Shown here: in pieces, positions 25,854 through 38,777 of the stretch | Layout of the letters: every line of letters begins with the position of its first letter | Position numbering within the stretch: the first letter of the stretch is position 1 | Origin: Jaapia argillacea MUCL 33604 | Taxonomy: Eukaryota > Basidiomycota > Agaricomycetes > Jaapiales > Jaapiaceae | Direction of reading: 5' to 3' | Length of the DNA: 64,000 bases | NCBI GenBank assembly: GCA_000697665.1 | Contig: KL197711.1 | Coordinates: 1,634,034-1,698,033 of the forward strand | Notes under the pieces: generated by a model | What the model saw: only the letters and a program-made list of their open reading frames with translations | Told to the model about the DNA's origin: nothing | Databases searched by the model: none | Translations under genes and position numbers: made by a program

Positions 25854-27039
25854 ATGGTTCAAGAGTACAAAGCCCTCACTCGTGCGTACTTTGAATTTCG
25901 ACCTAACCCTACTCCTGACTCGATTCATTTCGTTCAGCCGATCAGGTCAACCAATTCTTGGAAGACGGATACATCGTCATCAAGGGTGCATTTACTAAGG
26001 AGCAATCCGCAGAATGGACCAAAGATATGTGGGTCCGTTTGGGGTTGGACCCGAACGACAAGTCGACCTGGACCAAGGACAGAACCCATATGCCTTACCA
26101 TAAGCGCGAAGAAGTGGCGAAGTTCGCCCCTAAGGTAATGATGTCTTGCTTCCAATCTCTTGACGAACCAGCTTAATGAGATCGTCGTTCGCTAGGCCTG
26201 GGCCGCCATGACAGAATTGCTAGGTGGCGAAGACCGTATCGATACCGAGAGTTCGATGTGGGGCGATAGCTTCATCATCAATCTTGGGGCACCCGAATAT
26301 GAGGGTCTCCCTTCTGTGGACCCTCGAGACCTTGATAATTGGCATGTTGATGGTGACTTCTTTGTACGTTCATTACACTTTCTCGCATCTCCTGATTGCC
26401 GTGCCTCAACCCAAAATTCCGTCACAGGTTCATTTCCTCGACTCCCCTGAGCAGGGTCTCTTGGTTATTCCCGTTTTCTCCGATATCAAGCCTCGTGGTG
26501 GTGGCACCTACATGTGCCCTGACGGCATCGACATGATCGCCAACTATCTCGCCTCCCACCCCGAAGGCGTGCTACCCACGGGCCTCTCTTTCACACCCTC
26601 CACGAGCACATATGAGGATCACACTCAACACCCAGGATACTGGTCGCATCTCAAAGAGATCAAGAAATGCAACAAATTCGTCGAAGTGACTGGGGAGATT
26701 GGTGACGTCGTGCTCATTCACCCTTTGATGCTGCACTCTGCCTCGAAGAACTACATTCGCCTACCGAGGGTTATCACCAACCCTCCAGTTGGCATGAGGG
26801 AGCCTTTTAACTTCAATAGGGAGAATCCGGATGAGTTTAGTCTGGTGGAGAGAAAGACGTTGAAGGCACTGGGCGTTGACCGACTTGATTTCAAGCCGAC
26901 GACGGAGAGGAGGCAAGTTGTGCCGTTGAGGGTGCTCAGGCAGCAGAAGATGATGGAGGAGGAGAAGAAGCGATTGGAAGCGTTGAAGCGGGACACCTCT
27001 TCTGTCAAAGCGGCACCCCACCCAATTGCTGTGGCTTAA
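25854..27039 (+). CDS. phytanoyl-CoA dioxygenase (PhyH) family protein
   Basis: Fe(II)/2-oxoglutarate-dependent hydroxylase fold. Four exons (25854-25881, 25938-26134, 26196-26363, 26428-27039) give 334 aa. The N-terminus MVQEYKALTPDQVNQFLEDG leads into YIVIKGAFTKEQ. The metal-binding HxD sits in DNWHVDGDFF, and the distal His is in VVLIHPLMLHSAS, with GGGTYMCPDGI between them. The C-terminus is a charged helix (RQQKMMEEEKKRLEAL). Substrate is unknown; fungal members act on diverse small molecules. The first intron sits directly after a 28-nt exon. No biosynthetic cluster surrounds it. Confidence 0.88.
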
Positions 27040-27591
27040 GTATGGTAGAGCAGGTGGAATCCAAGAACTTGATCGCGTGACCGTGACATGTGCCCTTGCC
27101 AGCTTCGAATTACATTTCACCATCAAGCTCGGATTGCTTGCTGAGGTGCTGATCCTTACGCTGTATTTGGCTGCTGGCTCTTGTTCTCTCTACAGCGGAA
27201 CCTTGAACTGGGACGCGAAACTCAGGTCCAGTGCAGTGGCCTAATCCTTTTCGGGGACAAACCTGTGTAGATTTTCCTCCTTTCCTCCACTGAAGCGCTC
27301 ATGTACGTCAAATTCGTACAGATTCTTTCCCTGGGTGCCTGAATTCAAGGAACTCTAAGAGCGAACGTTTCTCGGAAGGGACTAATTCATCTAAGTGTCA
27401 CTGCCACGTACAGCGATGACTTGCACTTGGCACGCGACCAGTTAAGTATCCAGCGCTTCACAGCTTTCGTTTTCGTCTGAAGGGTGGATTTTCCAGTGTC
27501 ACAGATTCTCTACTTAATCTCGTCGTACCCAACCCATACGTGAAAACTGGCCTTCCCCCCCTCTCTTCCAGCGCCCTTAACCATCGAAAGG
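27040..27591. other. promoter region of phosphate transporter 1
   Basis: About 550 bp without a gene. I found no clean CACGTG (Pho4-type) box by eye. Confidence 0.45.
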
Positions 27592-29855
27592 ATGAGCGAC
27601 GACAGTTATCAAGACGATCATCCCGCCCGTCACCCCAGGGCCTTCATGCTGGACGAGAAAAGGCGTCGCGTTCTCTCTGAGATCGATGGAGCCCCCTTCT
27701 CGTGGGTCATCACAACGGTTCATCATCCTTTCATATTTATTCGTGAACGTTAGGTGGTTTCATGTTAAGATCTGCTTAGTAGCGGGAGTCGGCTTCTTCA
27801 CCGACGCCTACGATATCTTCGCAGTTGGAATTGCTGTCACCATGATCGGATATGTGTATGGGACAACCAGCTCGAGTGAGTACTGGACTCTTTTTTCTTC
27901 CCCTGTCCGCTAATGGTTGAGGAGGTCACCCGCTCTCTCGTGCCTTGACATATCGCCAGGAGCTTGGGATCAAAGTTAGCTCTCATTCTATAGCAACTAT
28001 CTATCACCACTGAGCCTCCCTATCTAGGTGGCCACACCGGTTGGAAACGTAGTCGGCCAGTTATTTTTTGGTTGGCTTGCGGACGTCCTTGGTCGTAAGC
28101 GAATGTGTATGTCTGTACATCCCTTTATCTATGTTTCTGCTCACCGTAGACGGGAGAAGATGGCATCGAGCTAATCATCATCATGACTGCCACCTTTGGG
28201 CAAGCAATGTCTGGATCAGGGCCCGCCATGAGCATTGTTGGTGCGATTGTGGTCTGGCGTTTCATAGTAGGTTTCCTACTAAATATTGTCGCCCATCACA
28301 AATATTAATCCATGTAGATGGGAGTTGGAATTGGCGGTGACTACCCATTAAGCGCGATCATCTCCTCGGAATTCGCTGCGGTCGGCCTACGTGGTAAACT
28401 TATGACGGCCGTCTTTGCATTCCAAGGATGGGGAAATCTCTGTAAGCTTTCCCTCACCCGCATATTATCCAACGTGAACTTTCTGATGGGTATACCAAAT
28501 AGGTGCTGCATTAGTCTCTCTGGTTGTGCTGACCGCTTACAAGGACTCCATCATCGGCGACACGATGCCTGACCTCAACCACGTGGATTATCTATGGCGC
28601 CTTGTCATTGGTTTAGGCTGTATTCCATGCGCGTTGGCCATATATTTCCGTCTCACCATACCCGAGACGCCTCGCTTTACTCTTGACGTCAACCGGAACG
28701 TTGCTCAGGCTGCCCAAGATGTCGAAAATGTTCTTTCGCTCGGCACCTTCTACCATAATCCCGACGAAGTGTTTGTACGCGTACACGTCCCTCAGGCAAA
28801 CCCCAGAGACTTTGCAAGGTACTTCAGCAATTGGGATAATTTTAAGGTCCTTTTCGGAGCTGCTTACTCCTGGTTTGCCATCGACGCGAGTACGCTTTAT
28901 TTATTTTGGCAGAATCTCCTCTGAAGTTTTATTAGATTGCATACTATGGCCTGGGCCTCAATACTTCGAGCTTGTGGCAGGCCATGGGATTCGCCAGTGC
29001 TAACCCCCAGACAAGTTCCGATGCTTTCCAGGCATTGCGCAATATCTGTGTTGCCAACATCATCACATCGGTTGCCGGGTTGATACCCGGCTATTGGGTG
29101 TCATTCTTATTCATCGATTCGTGGGGGAGAAGGCCGATTCAGCTCATGGGATTCTCAGTCTTGACCGTATTGTTTGCCATTATGGGTTCGCGTCTCCTTC
29201 CACCATCGGTGCTTGTTACTGATTAATCTTACCTAGGGTTTGCCTACGAAAAACTCATCGCAACGCCCTCCTCTCGAGGTGGCCTTATGTTCCTGTTCTG
29301 CCTGGCTAACTTCTTCTCCAATTTTGGCCCAAATACCACAACTTTCATCATACCTGGGGAAGCATTCCCGACTCGGTATCGATCTACAGCCCATGGTATT
29401 TCCGCCGCATCTGGAAAGATAGGCGCAATCATAGCTCAAGTTTGTTACAATCAACTTAAGGACCTTGGTGGGCCAAATAAATTCGTGAAGCATATGTACG
29501 ATTCTTCACCACCTTGTCGTCACACTTTTCTGCCCAGACTTCATACTGATGCTGACCAATGTTATGCAGCTTCGAGATCTTTGCGGTGTTCATGATAACA
29601 GGCATCTTCTCCACCCTGCTCATCCCGGAAACCAAGGAGAGATCCTTGGAAGATATCTCCAATGAGAATCAACAGGGATTTGTATCAGGTACTCTCCCGT
29701 CACTCGTCAATTTTGTTAGATTCCTTGTGCTCACCCGTTTGCCCGGAAAATCAGGTGTCATCGGAGCGGCTCAAGAGCCCCGCGAGCCGCCCATGAGGGC
29801 GCAGAACCGCGACGTCTGGCAACAAGCGGGTGACCACCTACAACGTATTATGTGA
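27592..29855 (+). CDS. high-affinity phosphate:H+ symporter, PHO84 type (copy 1)
   Basis: Plasma-membrane inorganic phosphate importer of the MFS (PHS family), about 530 aa in 11 exons. The start [16 protein letters not shown] is followed by [40 protein letters not shown], the family signature [36 protein letters not shown], the central loop with [52 protein letters not shown] and [13 protein letters not shown]. The end, [11 protein letters not shown], differs from copy 2. Exon structure matches copy 2, so the pair arose by duplication of an intron-bearing gene. The gelsolin gene lies between them. Confidence 0.95.
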
Positions 29856-30018
29856 TTTTTTTGGAAGATGTCTCCCCAGCTCCATACTATGTCCGGGCGG
29901 ACGATTACCACGGCAATTACTTGTTTCAGCTGATATTACATTGACTGGTTGTACATACCCAAACCCTAATCCAAACCCCAGATGGACTATCATATTTACG
30001 ACTAAGACGTGACGGACC

Positions 30019-31404
30019 CTACTTCTCGATGGCGTGGAGGAAGGCATCATTCTCAGACCCCTCGTTGATCTTCACGAGGCTGACAGCCATTCCCATCCCT
30101 CCTTGTTGTTCACGATTGTCATGCAAATACTTCTGCGCGTACTGCATGACGAGCCGTCTCTCCTTCAGGGATGACTCCTTTCCAATCCAGACATACACTG
30201 CGGGTGCAGTAGGATGATGGACATCGTCAAGGAGGAATGCGTCTTGGGAAGACAGGCAACTTCGACTAATGGGGGTCACGGGCTCGAAGGTGACCTGCGT
30301 ATCGGCGTCCGACACTCGGAACAGGCGTCGAGTCCGTTCAGAGTCTTCCTGGTGTCGTTTGGCCGGCTGTGTCGGCATCGCCCCCAAGCCCAGTTCTGAC
30401 AGAAAAGTTCCAGCGCCGCTGACGCCTTCATCTGGGGAAGGATGATCAATTGGCGTAGTTGCCGTGAGGAAAATGTGCCCTACCAAACACTGTCACCCCA
30501 GCATGACCCTGTCTGTCGCTGACAAGTGTCTGGACGAACTCGGCAGCCTTAAACTTCTCTTTCCCAACACTCTGCTTTGTGTTGAACTGCCAGACTTTCG
30601 AACCCTTGTCCAATACGAATACGTCCCCTTCGACAAGGCTCCCGCCAGAGGGGTGGACTTCACGGACGATGAGGTGTGATGTCGTCTTTGTCCCTGAATG
30701 GAAGACGCTGGTACTGACGTTGTACAAGCGGTGAATCGAGTCTTCGGGAGGGGCTGATACGTGGTGGAAACCGGTAGACACACCACCACGTAGGGAAACG
30801 AACCGGGGAAAGTGAGATATGAAACATTGGGATTCGTAGCCTTGGACTTCACGATACTGGACTGGAACACCATCCAGATCTAGTAAATTTGACGCTCAGC
30901 TAACGTTGGTCCCATGTATTCGGAGCGAAACAGATCACTCCTTACGATCATCAAGTTCGACAGACTTGTAGGCTGCAACACCAGCTTCATCTTGGGTCGT
31001 TTCCCTCCCCAGCCAAAAATGAAGGTTGAAAGACAATTCCGCAGATTTTGGATCTTTCTTGTATGTCTGTAATCCTAGCTCGAATAAAAACCGCGGAGAG
31101 AGAATTGAGACATACGTGCAGGACGATGTAAGAATCGCCGTCGTAAAAGGAGCCGTATCGCTCCTTCGGCCATACCACTACCTTGAACTGTTCAATCCTC
31201 CATATCTGAATGCCAGGAACCAATCCTGCATCCTGCCAAGCCGTTTCTTTGTCGCCAGCATGCTCTCTTACACGCTTTTCCAGCTATTCCTTTTGATAAG
31301 CAAAGGGCACAAGGGCCAGACTGACTTCTTACGTCGGATCCCAGCAGGGCGATGTTCGTATCATCGATGTCGAACTTAGCAGGACAATCTGGAAGAGAGG
31401 TCAT
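30019..31404 (-). CDS. gelsolin-repeat actin-binding protein (severin/fragmin-like)
   Basis: Calcium-regulated actin capping or severing protein of the cytoplasm. Start MTSLPDCPAKFDIDDTNIAL at 31404; the frame upstream lacks a better start. Gelsolin repeats: LEKRVREHAGDKETAWQDAG, IQIWRIEQFKVVVWPKERYG, FYDGDSYIVLHTYKK, LHFWLGRETTQDEAGVAAYK, VQYREVQGYESQCFISHFPR, GGVSTGFHHVS, EGDVFVLDKGSKVWQFN, and a last domain with APAVYVWIGKESSLKERR. Several short introns, e.g. after LLGSD and after YIVLH. Size (about 370-390 aa) fits three-repeat fragmin/severin proteins rather than full gelsolin. It is convergent with phosphate transporter 1. Confidence 0.9.
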
Positions 31405-33077
31405 AATGAATTTGACCTGCGTTATCGACGGGGCAAAGGCGAGGACGAACGAGGCGACCTTGGCGGACAACGTTCGTCGGGAGCTTTGGTCCATGCCAGT
31501 GCCACTTTGCGTGTACCTATGTATCGTCATCTTCCTCCATCATAACCAGCTTACTGTAACTTTCAGTCACGATAACCATTAGTATTGTGGGACCGACCAG
31601 AATATCCTCTCGGATGAATGGGGCGGTCAAATCGCTTTTTTCCTCCTGGGCAACATGGGTTAATAAATTGACAATGTCCAGGATGCCACTCATTCTCTCC
31701 ATCATCCATCATCCATCGTGTGTAGTACGACACGCTCCTGCCAGGAGTACAATACAACTCCTTTCCACCTCTCATCGAGGCCCGGGCCCTCATTCTGGAC
31801 CCAAGTAAGTTAAGCTGCCCGTTACTCGTCATGCAATGGTCCCAGCAAAAGGCGTTTGTTCAATCATAGCTGAGCCTTGCAAACGCGATCTGTGAGTGCA
31901 TTTACTTTCCCCGAGTGATCGCCCATTCACGTCCATTTTCTTCTGGAGGCGATCCATTTTGATCGTGCCCTCGTTTATCCCTTTCTGTCCCAAAATGACT
32001 GGGAGGTCGTCGATCCCCTCCCTTTCCAAAGGCGGCTGTACCCATCACCCACAGTATCGTTGAGCTGTCAGTATTGATCTGATCAGTGTCGTTGACGGGC
32101 GATAGCGTCTCCCTGCCATAATCTGAATCGGACGAGACTCCATATTGGCTTGAAGTCAATCAATATCTACGTTCCGTTTCGTTCCCCTTGCAAATGACGA
32201 GCACGACCGAAACGACAGCACTCAACGTTTCTGCCTCTCACCCGTTATATTGCTCGGTCAACGTTCCTTGTCCTCATTGTCCTCATTTGGATCGCAATAC
32301 AACCGTCTTCGTACTCCACTGATTTATATGAGTAGGCTAGATGGCAGCGCCCAATCTCGGACGATTGGACTACATGATTGAGTGTGTTCTTACCGTTGCA
32401 TTCATCTTCCGTGGGCGTTGGTGATGCACGCAGCTAATGTTATCAGATTTACGCTCCCACTGTCAGTGAGGTATCATTGGCAATCGTAACCTACATTGCG
32501 ACTCGCATTCACCAACCCCGTGGATGGCCCTGAATCGGAGAAAGTTCACTTCAGTCGGCTGTAAGGCTGGTGACAACACCTGGGATTAATGCTTAAGCAT
32601 GCTCAGTGTCGAGCCTGACGCCGCGTGGCAGGAGAACTCCTAAAGAAACATCCAAGTTGACAAGTAGTGAAAGATCGTCAAAATCCTGAATTGCTTCTTT
32701 TCGCTGGACAGTATGCATGATATGATGACCGTCGTCCAGCAGTGTATTTTATAGTCGTGCCAAGATATCATTTCCCCACCCTCAAAGCAATATGGCGGTG
32801 ATGATATGTAACTATTGCTTCCGAGGACGCACGTTCTTGAAGAACGACCAATTCGCGGGCAGGAACGCGCCCACCTGCAGTAGCCAACACTGGGCAATAG
32901 TATCAAGGGTTCACGGCTTATACTTATACGGCATATCCAGAAGCAAACCTTCTTATAACTCCCCAATATATGTCCTTCACAAGTCTCCCGGTCAAGAGTG
33001 GCTCGAGACTCCCAAGTTTTTTACTCAAACCCTCACTGTTCTGAATCCTGTTGCAAGCTGGACGTACGACAAGGGGC
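31405..33077. other. intergenic between gelsolin-type gene and phosphate transporter 2
   Basis: About 1.67 kb. A minus-strand stretch (31829-32159) is open in overlapping frames, one reading EREGIDDLPVILGQKGINEG. It looks somewhat protein-like, but it lacks a start and clear introns. The right part is the promoter of phosphate transporter 2. Confidence 0.35.
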
Positions 33078-35297
33078 ATGGATTGCCCGGATCTCGATTC
33101 ACCGACAGGTCTACCCCGAGCGTACTTGCTAGACGAGAAACGACGTCGTGTCTTGGCTGAAATTGATGGTGCTCCGTTCTCGTGCGTCGTCGTTCGTAGT
33201 GTTTCGTAACCCCTTGAATTCACCTGCTCTTCAAAGCTGGTTTCATGTTAAGATTGCATTAGTCGCAGGAGTTGGCTTCTTCACAGATGCCTACGACATT
33301 TTTGCGATTGGCATCGCCGCAACCATGATCGGATATGTCTACGGAGAGACATCCCCAGGTAAGTGCGAAACCCCATGGCCGATCCAGTTCAAACGAGCAC
33401 TGACTCGGGGAAAGCAAATCCTGTCTCCCGGGCGCTCACTTACAACCAAGAACTTGGGCTCAAAGTGAGCCAATTTACTGATCTCAAAAGTTGTTCAAGC
33501 AATCATGCTCAGAATCTGCCATCAGGTCGCAACACCAGTTGGAAACGTCGTAGGACAGTTGTTCTTTGGATGGCTAGCAGACTTGGTGGGCCGCAAGCGG
33601 ATGTGTATGTACCAGCTCTCCTTCGATGGTTGTGCCCAATTGATCATATTCTGCGCGCAGATGGAATCGAGCTCATAATAATCATGACTGCAACCTTCGG
33701 CCAAGCACTATCTGGATCAGGGCCAGGAGTCAACATCGTCGGTGTCCTAGTACTGTGGCGGTTTATTGTGAGTGCACCTTGCAAGTATCGGCACAATCTG
33801 CTCACTCACGTTTACCCTCAGATGGGAGTGGGTATTGGGGGCGACTACCCTCTGAGCGCAATCATCTCTTCTGAGTTCTCCGCCATTGGCCTCCGGGGAC
33901 GGCTCATGACATCCGTCTTCGCTTTTCAAGGATGGGGAAACCTCAGTAAGGCCTTGTTTCACATGTAAACTCCTCGAATCGTTATTAATGTGTGGTTTTA
34001 TTATCAGCGGCGTGTCTAGTTTCTTTAATTGTACTCGCTGCCTTCAAGGATTCCGTCCTACACGATTCCATGCCAAGTCTCAAACACGTCGATTACCTAT
34101 GGCGATTGATCATCGGTCTTGGTTGTATTCCTTGTGCATTTGCCCTGTATTTCCGCTTCACCATCCCCGAAACTCCCCGCTTTACCTTGGATGTGAAACG
34201 CAACGTCGCCCAAGCAGCTGAGGACGTAGAAAATGTTCTTTCGCGAGGCACCTTCTACCACAACCCCGAAGAGGCGTTCGTCCGTGTCCACATCCCAAAG
34301 GCCACTGCCAGAGACTTCACGAGGTATTTCGGTGACTTGAAGAACTTCAGAGTTTTGTTCGGTGCTGCGTACTCATGGTTTGCTATTGACGTGAGTCTGT
34401 CCATCGTAACTACCTATGCGTCACCGTGTTGACTTACCCTCAGATCGCCTTCTACGGCTTGGGCCTGAACACCTCTGACCTGTGGCAAGCAATGGGCTTT
34501 GCCGATCCGAATCCCAATACAAGCAGCAACGCGTTCCAGGCGTTGTGGCACATCTCTATTGCCAATTTGATCACATCGGTTGCCGGCCTGATTCCTGGGT
34601 ACTTTGTTTGCTTCCTGTTCATTGATTCGTGGGGGCGAAGACCGATTCAACTCATGGGATTTTTTGTATTGACCGTCTTGTTCCTCATCATGGGTTTGTC
34701 GACATTTGATCTGCAGCGTTGGCCTTTTTTTCATTTTGGTCCTAGGTTTTACCTACGACAAACTCGTGGCCACCAGCGCTTCACGAGGCGGCCTTATGTT
34801 CCTGTATTGCCTGGCCAATTTCTTCTGTAACTTCGGCGCCAACACTACGACCTTCATCGTACCAGGCGAGGTGTTCCCGACCAGATATCGGTCCACTGCC
34901 CACGGTATCTCCGCTGCATCCGGAAAGTTGGGCGCAATAATTGCACAAGTAGCGTATCATCAGATGAAGGACATCGGTGGTCCGAATAAATTTGTCAAGC
35001 ACATGCGAGTCCTCTTGTCTCATCATCTACTCTTGATTTTGTTGACCCTCGCCTGGAATAGATTCCAGATTTTTGCTGGATTCATGCTGACGGGAGTTTT
35101 CTCAACACTGCTGATACCTGAGACAAGAGGCCGATCATTAGAGCAACTGTCAAACGAACGGCAGGAGGGGTTTGTAACTGGTACGTTTCACGACACCCGC
35201 GCGAATTTTCCATACTGACAGGGCGTGACCAGGTATTGTAGGGTCGACGGACATCACTGACATCTATGCGAGGGATATGCGGCTGCAATGCATTTGA
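33078..35297 (+). CDS. high-affinity phosphate:H+ symporter, PHO84 type (copy 2)
   Basis: Paralogue of the transporter at 27592, with the same order of introns. Start MDCPDLDSPTGLPRAYLLDE; then [115 protein letters not shown], and IPETRGRSLEQLS. The last exon reads GIVGSTDITDIYARDMRLQC, unlike copy 1, so the cytoplasmic tails have diverged. Middle exons are very similar between copies while introns differ, suggesting a duplication that is not recent. The gene converges with Egt1, 160 bp away. Confidence 0.94.
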
Positions 35298-35457
35298 GAC
35301 TATGGGCTAACTTTGAGTGTTCAATTTACAAGGACTTTGTACAATAGATTGTATTACATAGTTACACTTGGGTGTCCACTACTACAACATACCCCCATTG
35401 CCGCTCATTCGTGAATGGGAGCTACTTCCCTGGAGAAGGGCCCGACGATTGGTCACT

Positions 35458-38400
35458 TCACTTCTGGATATCATATGCGATGCGAGCTCCCGCCCAAGTG
35501 TACGGATAGTTGCGCTGGTAATAATTGCGTACAGTACGTCGCTCGGCCAGGCGAGGAATTGTTGCATATGATCCTCCGATCTGCATGGGTTAAAGTTAGT
35601 GCGAGTCAGATCCATCGTAAGAGCGCCGGCGTACCACAGTGTTATGGCATTGGTCGAAGAAGTCTAAAGAGTATCTGTGACGAAACTGAGATGAGTGACT
35701 GTGGAATTGGACGCAGAGGAAGAGATTAATAACCCTGGGTACAACTTCGATGGGATGAATCCATCATGTGGCTCGAAAACGGTCGAGGTCCACTCCCACA
35801 CCCCACCGTTATCTCCTTTTCCAGCATTCTGCGCCAAACCAGTCGTCGCCCTGAGCAATTGATGAGAACAATTTCCTACACAAAACACCAACACTTACGG
35901 AACAGGGTGCCAATTGCGGAAACCGTGATTTGCACCACCCTCGAATCCACACTGGAATTTGTCCAGGAAGAGACGCAGCTCTTGCTCAGTGGGCAAACGA
36001 CCTCCCTGTACGGTAGCATAGGTAGAAAGGTTGTTGTACGAGGTAATAATGGGCCAATTCCAGGCATGCTTCATTGGAATTGGGCCATACAAAGTGCGGA
36101 CCTACGCCGGGTTTAGACAAAGAGAGTGAAGTAGCTCGGATGCAGAAACTCACCTGAATCGCGCCGTCTACTTCAACCCAGCTGGCGGGGAACTGAACTT
36201 TGCCCTTCCCATCACCTGAATAGAACTCATAGAACTCGCCATTTGTAACTGGCCTCCAATCAATCCTGAACTGATCGACATGAACTTCCCGTTTGGGGTG
36301 CTCATTGTCCCACCCAAACGCGTGACCTGCGACGTCCAAGCCCTTCACTGGATCAACGTCCTCGGCTTCAAAATCATCATGCCCCAATGTCACGACCGCA
36401 GGTCCGAGAGTCACGGTCTTCTCAGTCGGTTTGGGGGCGGCATCCCAACTGGCTGAAAGGGCCGACCAAGGAGGTGGAATGAATCCCGACGGAGGAAGAG
36501 TTCCGGCGCCTGCTCGCTGCAACAACATGTAAAGAAGCGTCTAATATTTACCCGAGATGTCAGCACGAGAACGGGGAAAAGCACCTGAGACACGAACCTC
36601 GATGTGGAAGCCCTCATGTTCGAGAGTCATGAAGAGGACGCGAGCAATTTTTCTAGTCATCACAACTCTGCCAGCGTCGACATCGGCATAAAGCTTCATT
36701 ACCCTTGCACGAACGCGAGACTGGAAATCTAGGATGGATGCGAGAGAAGGCCAATCTTCATCACTTTTGGGCACCTCGGAATGAGACTGACGCATTGAAA
36801 AAGTCAGGGCATCATTCCTTCTGGATCACGGACGCCACGTACATGACACTGGGTGGGGTCATCGACATTAGGGTCGATGCCTCGCTGAGAACAAAAACAC
36901 AACATCAGCAACAAATCACGGAGACAAGGGAAAGGGCGTCATACTTCAAAGATAAACTATTGCATTGTGAATCAGCTGTCGTTCCACAGGGTGGTGAAAC
37001 AAGTAGTGACAAACCTTGAATTCATCAGGTTCGGTATGAGGCTCCTTCAGGAGCCGAGATAGGTGAATGTCGAGAAAAGTGGGGATGTGGCCAAAATAGA
37101 ACAAGCAAATATGCCGCAAGTCGATAGGTTTCTGGAAGAGCATCGACTGCGGGATCATACGCCGGGTAACAAAGTCCCAAGCAGCCCACATGTCCTGCCA
37201 ATCTTGGATGGTAGGTAGACCGAAAGGAGAGGTAGTTGACGCGGTCGAAGGGGAACGAAGGAGTGGGAAAGAGAAAGGCGGGCGCTCGAGCAGCCACAAT
37301 GAGTATTGAGACCGGCTATCAGTCCAGCGATGGACAGGTCGAAGATTGGCCTCCGAGAATAGAGTGTATGCATCGACGTCTGAAAACTGTGACAGAACGA
37401 GTTAGACAGGAGAGCGTAGCGGACCAGACGATAAACAAACCTTGTACGAAGATTCGACATGGATAAGCTCATCTGCCAGGAACGAGATGTGCTGTCCTGT
37501 TGGCGGAATACTCAGAGATTGATCAGTCTTGGACTTGTAAAATGCCTCATGGCGACCTATAACGAACCCAAGATGAGTCTGAGAAGGAGAAATAGAAAAG
37601 GTGCGGCAGAGCTACTAACGAGCTTCATGGTCATATCTATTGACATACTCCCACTTGCTTTCATCGAACATCCCTTCGCAGCCCATGGCCCTCCCAGCAG
37701 CCTTCAAGCCGTTCATGATGAAGTTCCTCGTGTGACCTGTGGGGTCATTGTACGCGACTTCAATTTTTCCAGGATCATTGTCGTGATCCAATCCCAGTAG
37801 AAGCGTATCACCAGAGCCAGCACGAAGGGGAAGAGAACGAAGAAATTCGGCACCTTCACCGCGACCGAAATTGCCCAGTGATGACCCCAGGAATAGGATG
37901 TGCAACGGAGGCATAGTAGACTCAGGGGTCGAAGGGGCGGTCATTTCGTCGGAAGCTGAGCTGTCTCCCTCAGTAGACGAGGCGGAGGTCGTAGAGCCAG
38001 ATGATCGCTCCCTGACCATGTTCTCGAGTTTGTACATCCCAGTCGGCGACAGCTGTTGCAGGCAATCCTGCTGACGTAGACCACCTTCCTCCACGAACCT
38101 AATCCCGTCGTCGAATGTACCCAACATGCCTCGAGTCTCTACCTTTCCTTTCAAAGTACAGCCTATGTTTGAAACAGCGAGTTCTCCTAAGGTGCGCTGA
38201 AGCTCGCGCTCTTCGAGGTCAAGAGCGTAGTATGTGATGGGAGGGGAGCTTGCTGGGGCGGGAACTAAATTTGACAGAGCTGATAGGACATGTGAGGTCT
38301 TGCGAAGTGCTCTATTTCAACAAAAACAGGTTAGTACGGATTCGTTCGAAAGGTTGGGTTGTAGATAAGATAGGACCCCGGTGATGAAATCACTTGATGC

Positions 38401-38777
38401 CCGAAGACTGAGAAGAATTGAGAAGCAAAAAACATCGTAGCTGGTACTCACCCTGCACCGAGCTCTAGCACGACCTCCTCTGTTCCAGCTACAGGGGTTG
38501 CACCGCAATGCATAGCGCCCACGATCTCGTTCGCATTGTTCTTCAAGATTTCCTCCTCGGCGCTGAACAGATAGTACTCGGGTGCCTCTGTCGTAATATC
38601 ATCATAAAGTCGGAGACCACGCTCGTCGTATAAGAGTAAAGTGGGCAGAGTTCGCTGTCCAGACGGCTTCGACAAACCAGCGAGTATGTGGTTGATGATG
38701 TCGTTTTCGGCCTTGACGCGTCGGCTATCACCGCGAGCGCGTATGTCAACGATTTTGGCCACCATGGATGTCGACAT
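35458..38777 (-). CDS. EGT1: ergothioneine biosynthesis protein 1 (EgtD-EgtB fusion)
   Basis: Bifunctional enzyme making hercynine from histidine (SAM-dependent trimethylation) and then the hercynyl-cysteine sulfoxide. N-terminal EgtD-type methyltransferase: TLLLYDERGLRLYDDITTEA, PEYYLFSAEEEIL, VVLELGAG (SAM loop), ILFLGSSLGNFGRGEGAEFL, and KWEYVNRYDHEAR. Next a DinB-like iron-binding domain with FYFGHIPTFLDIHL and LEHEGFHIETLLYMLLQRAG (the HX3HXE iron site). Last the formylglycine-type sulfatase-modifying domain: EVHVDQFRIDWRPVTNGEFY, GGRLPTEQELR, GGVWEWTSTVF, RRTVRNYYQRNYPYTWAGAR, ending AYDIQK. Domain order and size match fungal Egt1. Start ATG at 38777 (MSTSMVAKIVDIRARG). Many introns. 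Confidence 0.96.

Noticed and set aside
25854-27039. PhyH gene as part of a secondary-metabolite cluster
   Set aside because: No synthase, P450 or cluster-type regulator lies nearby.
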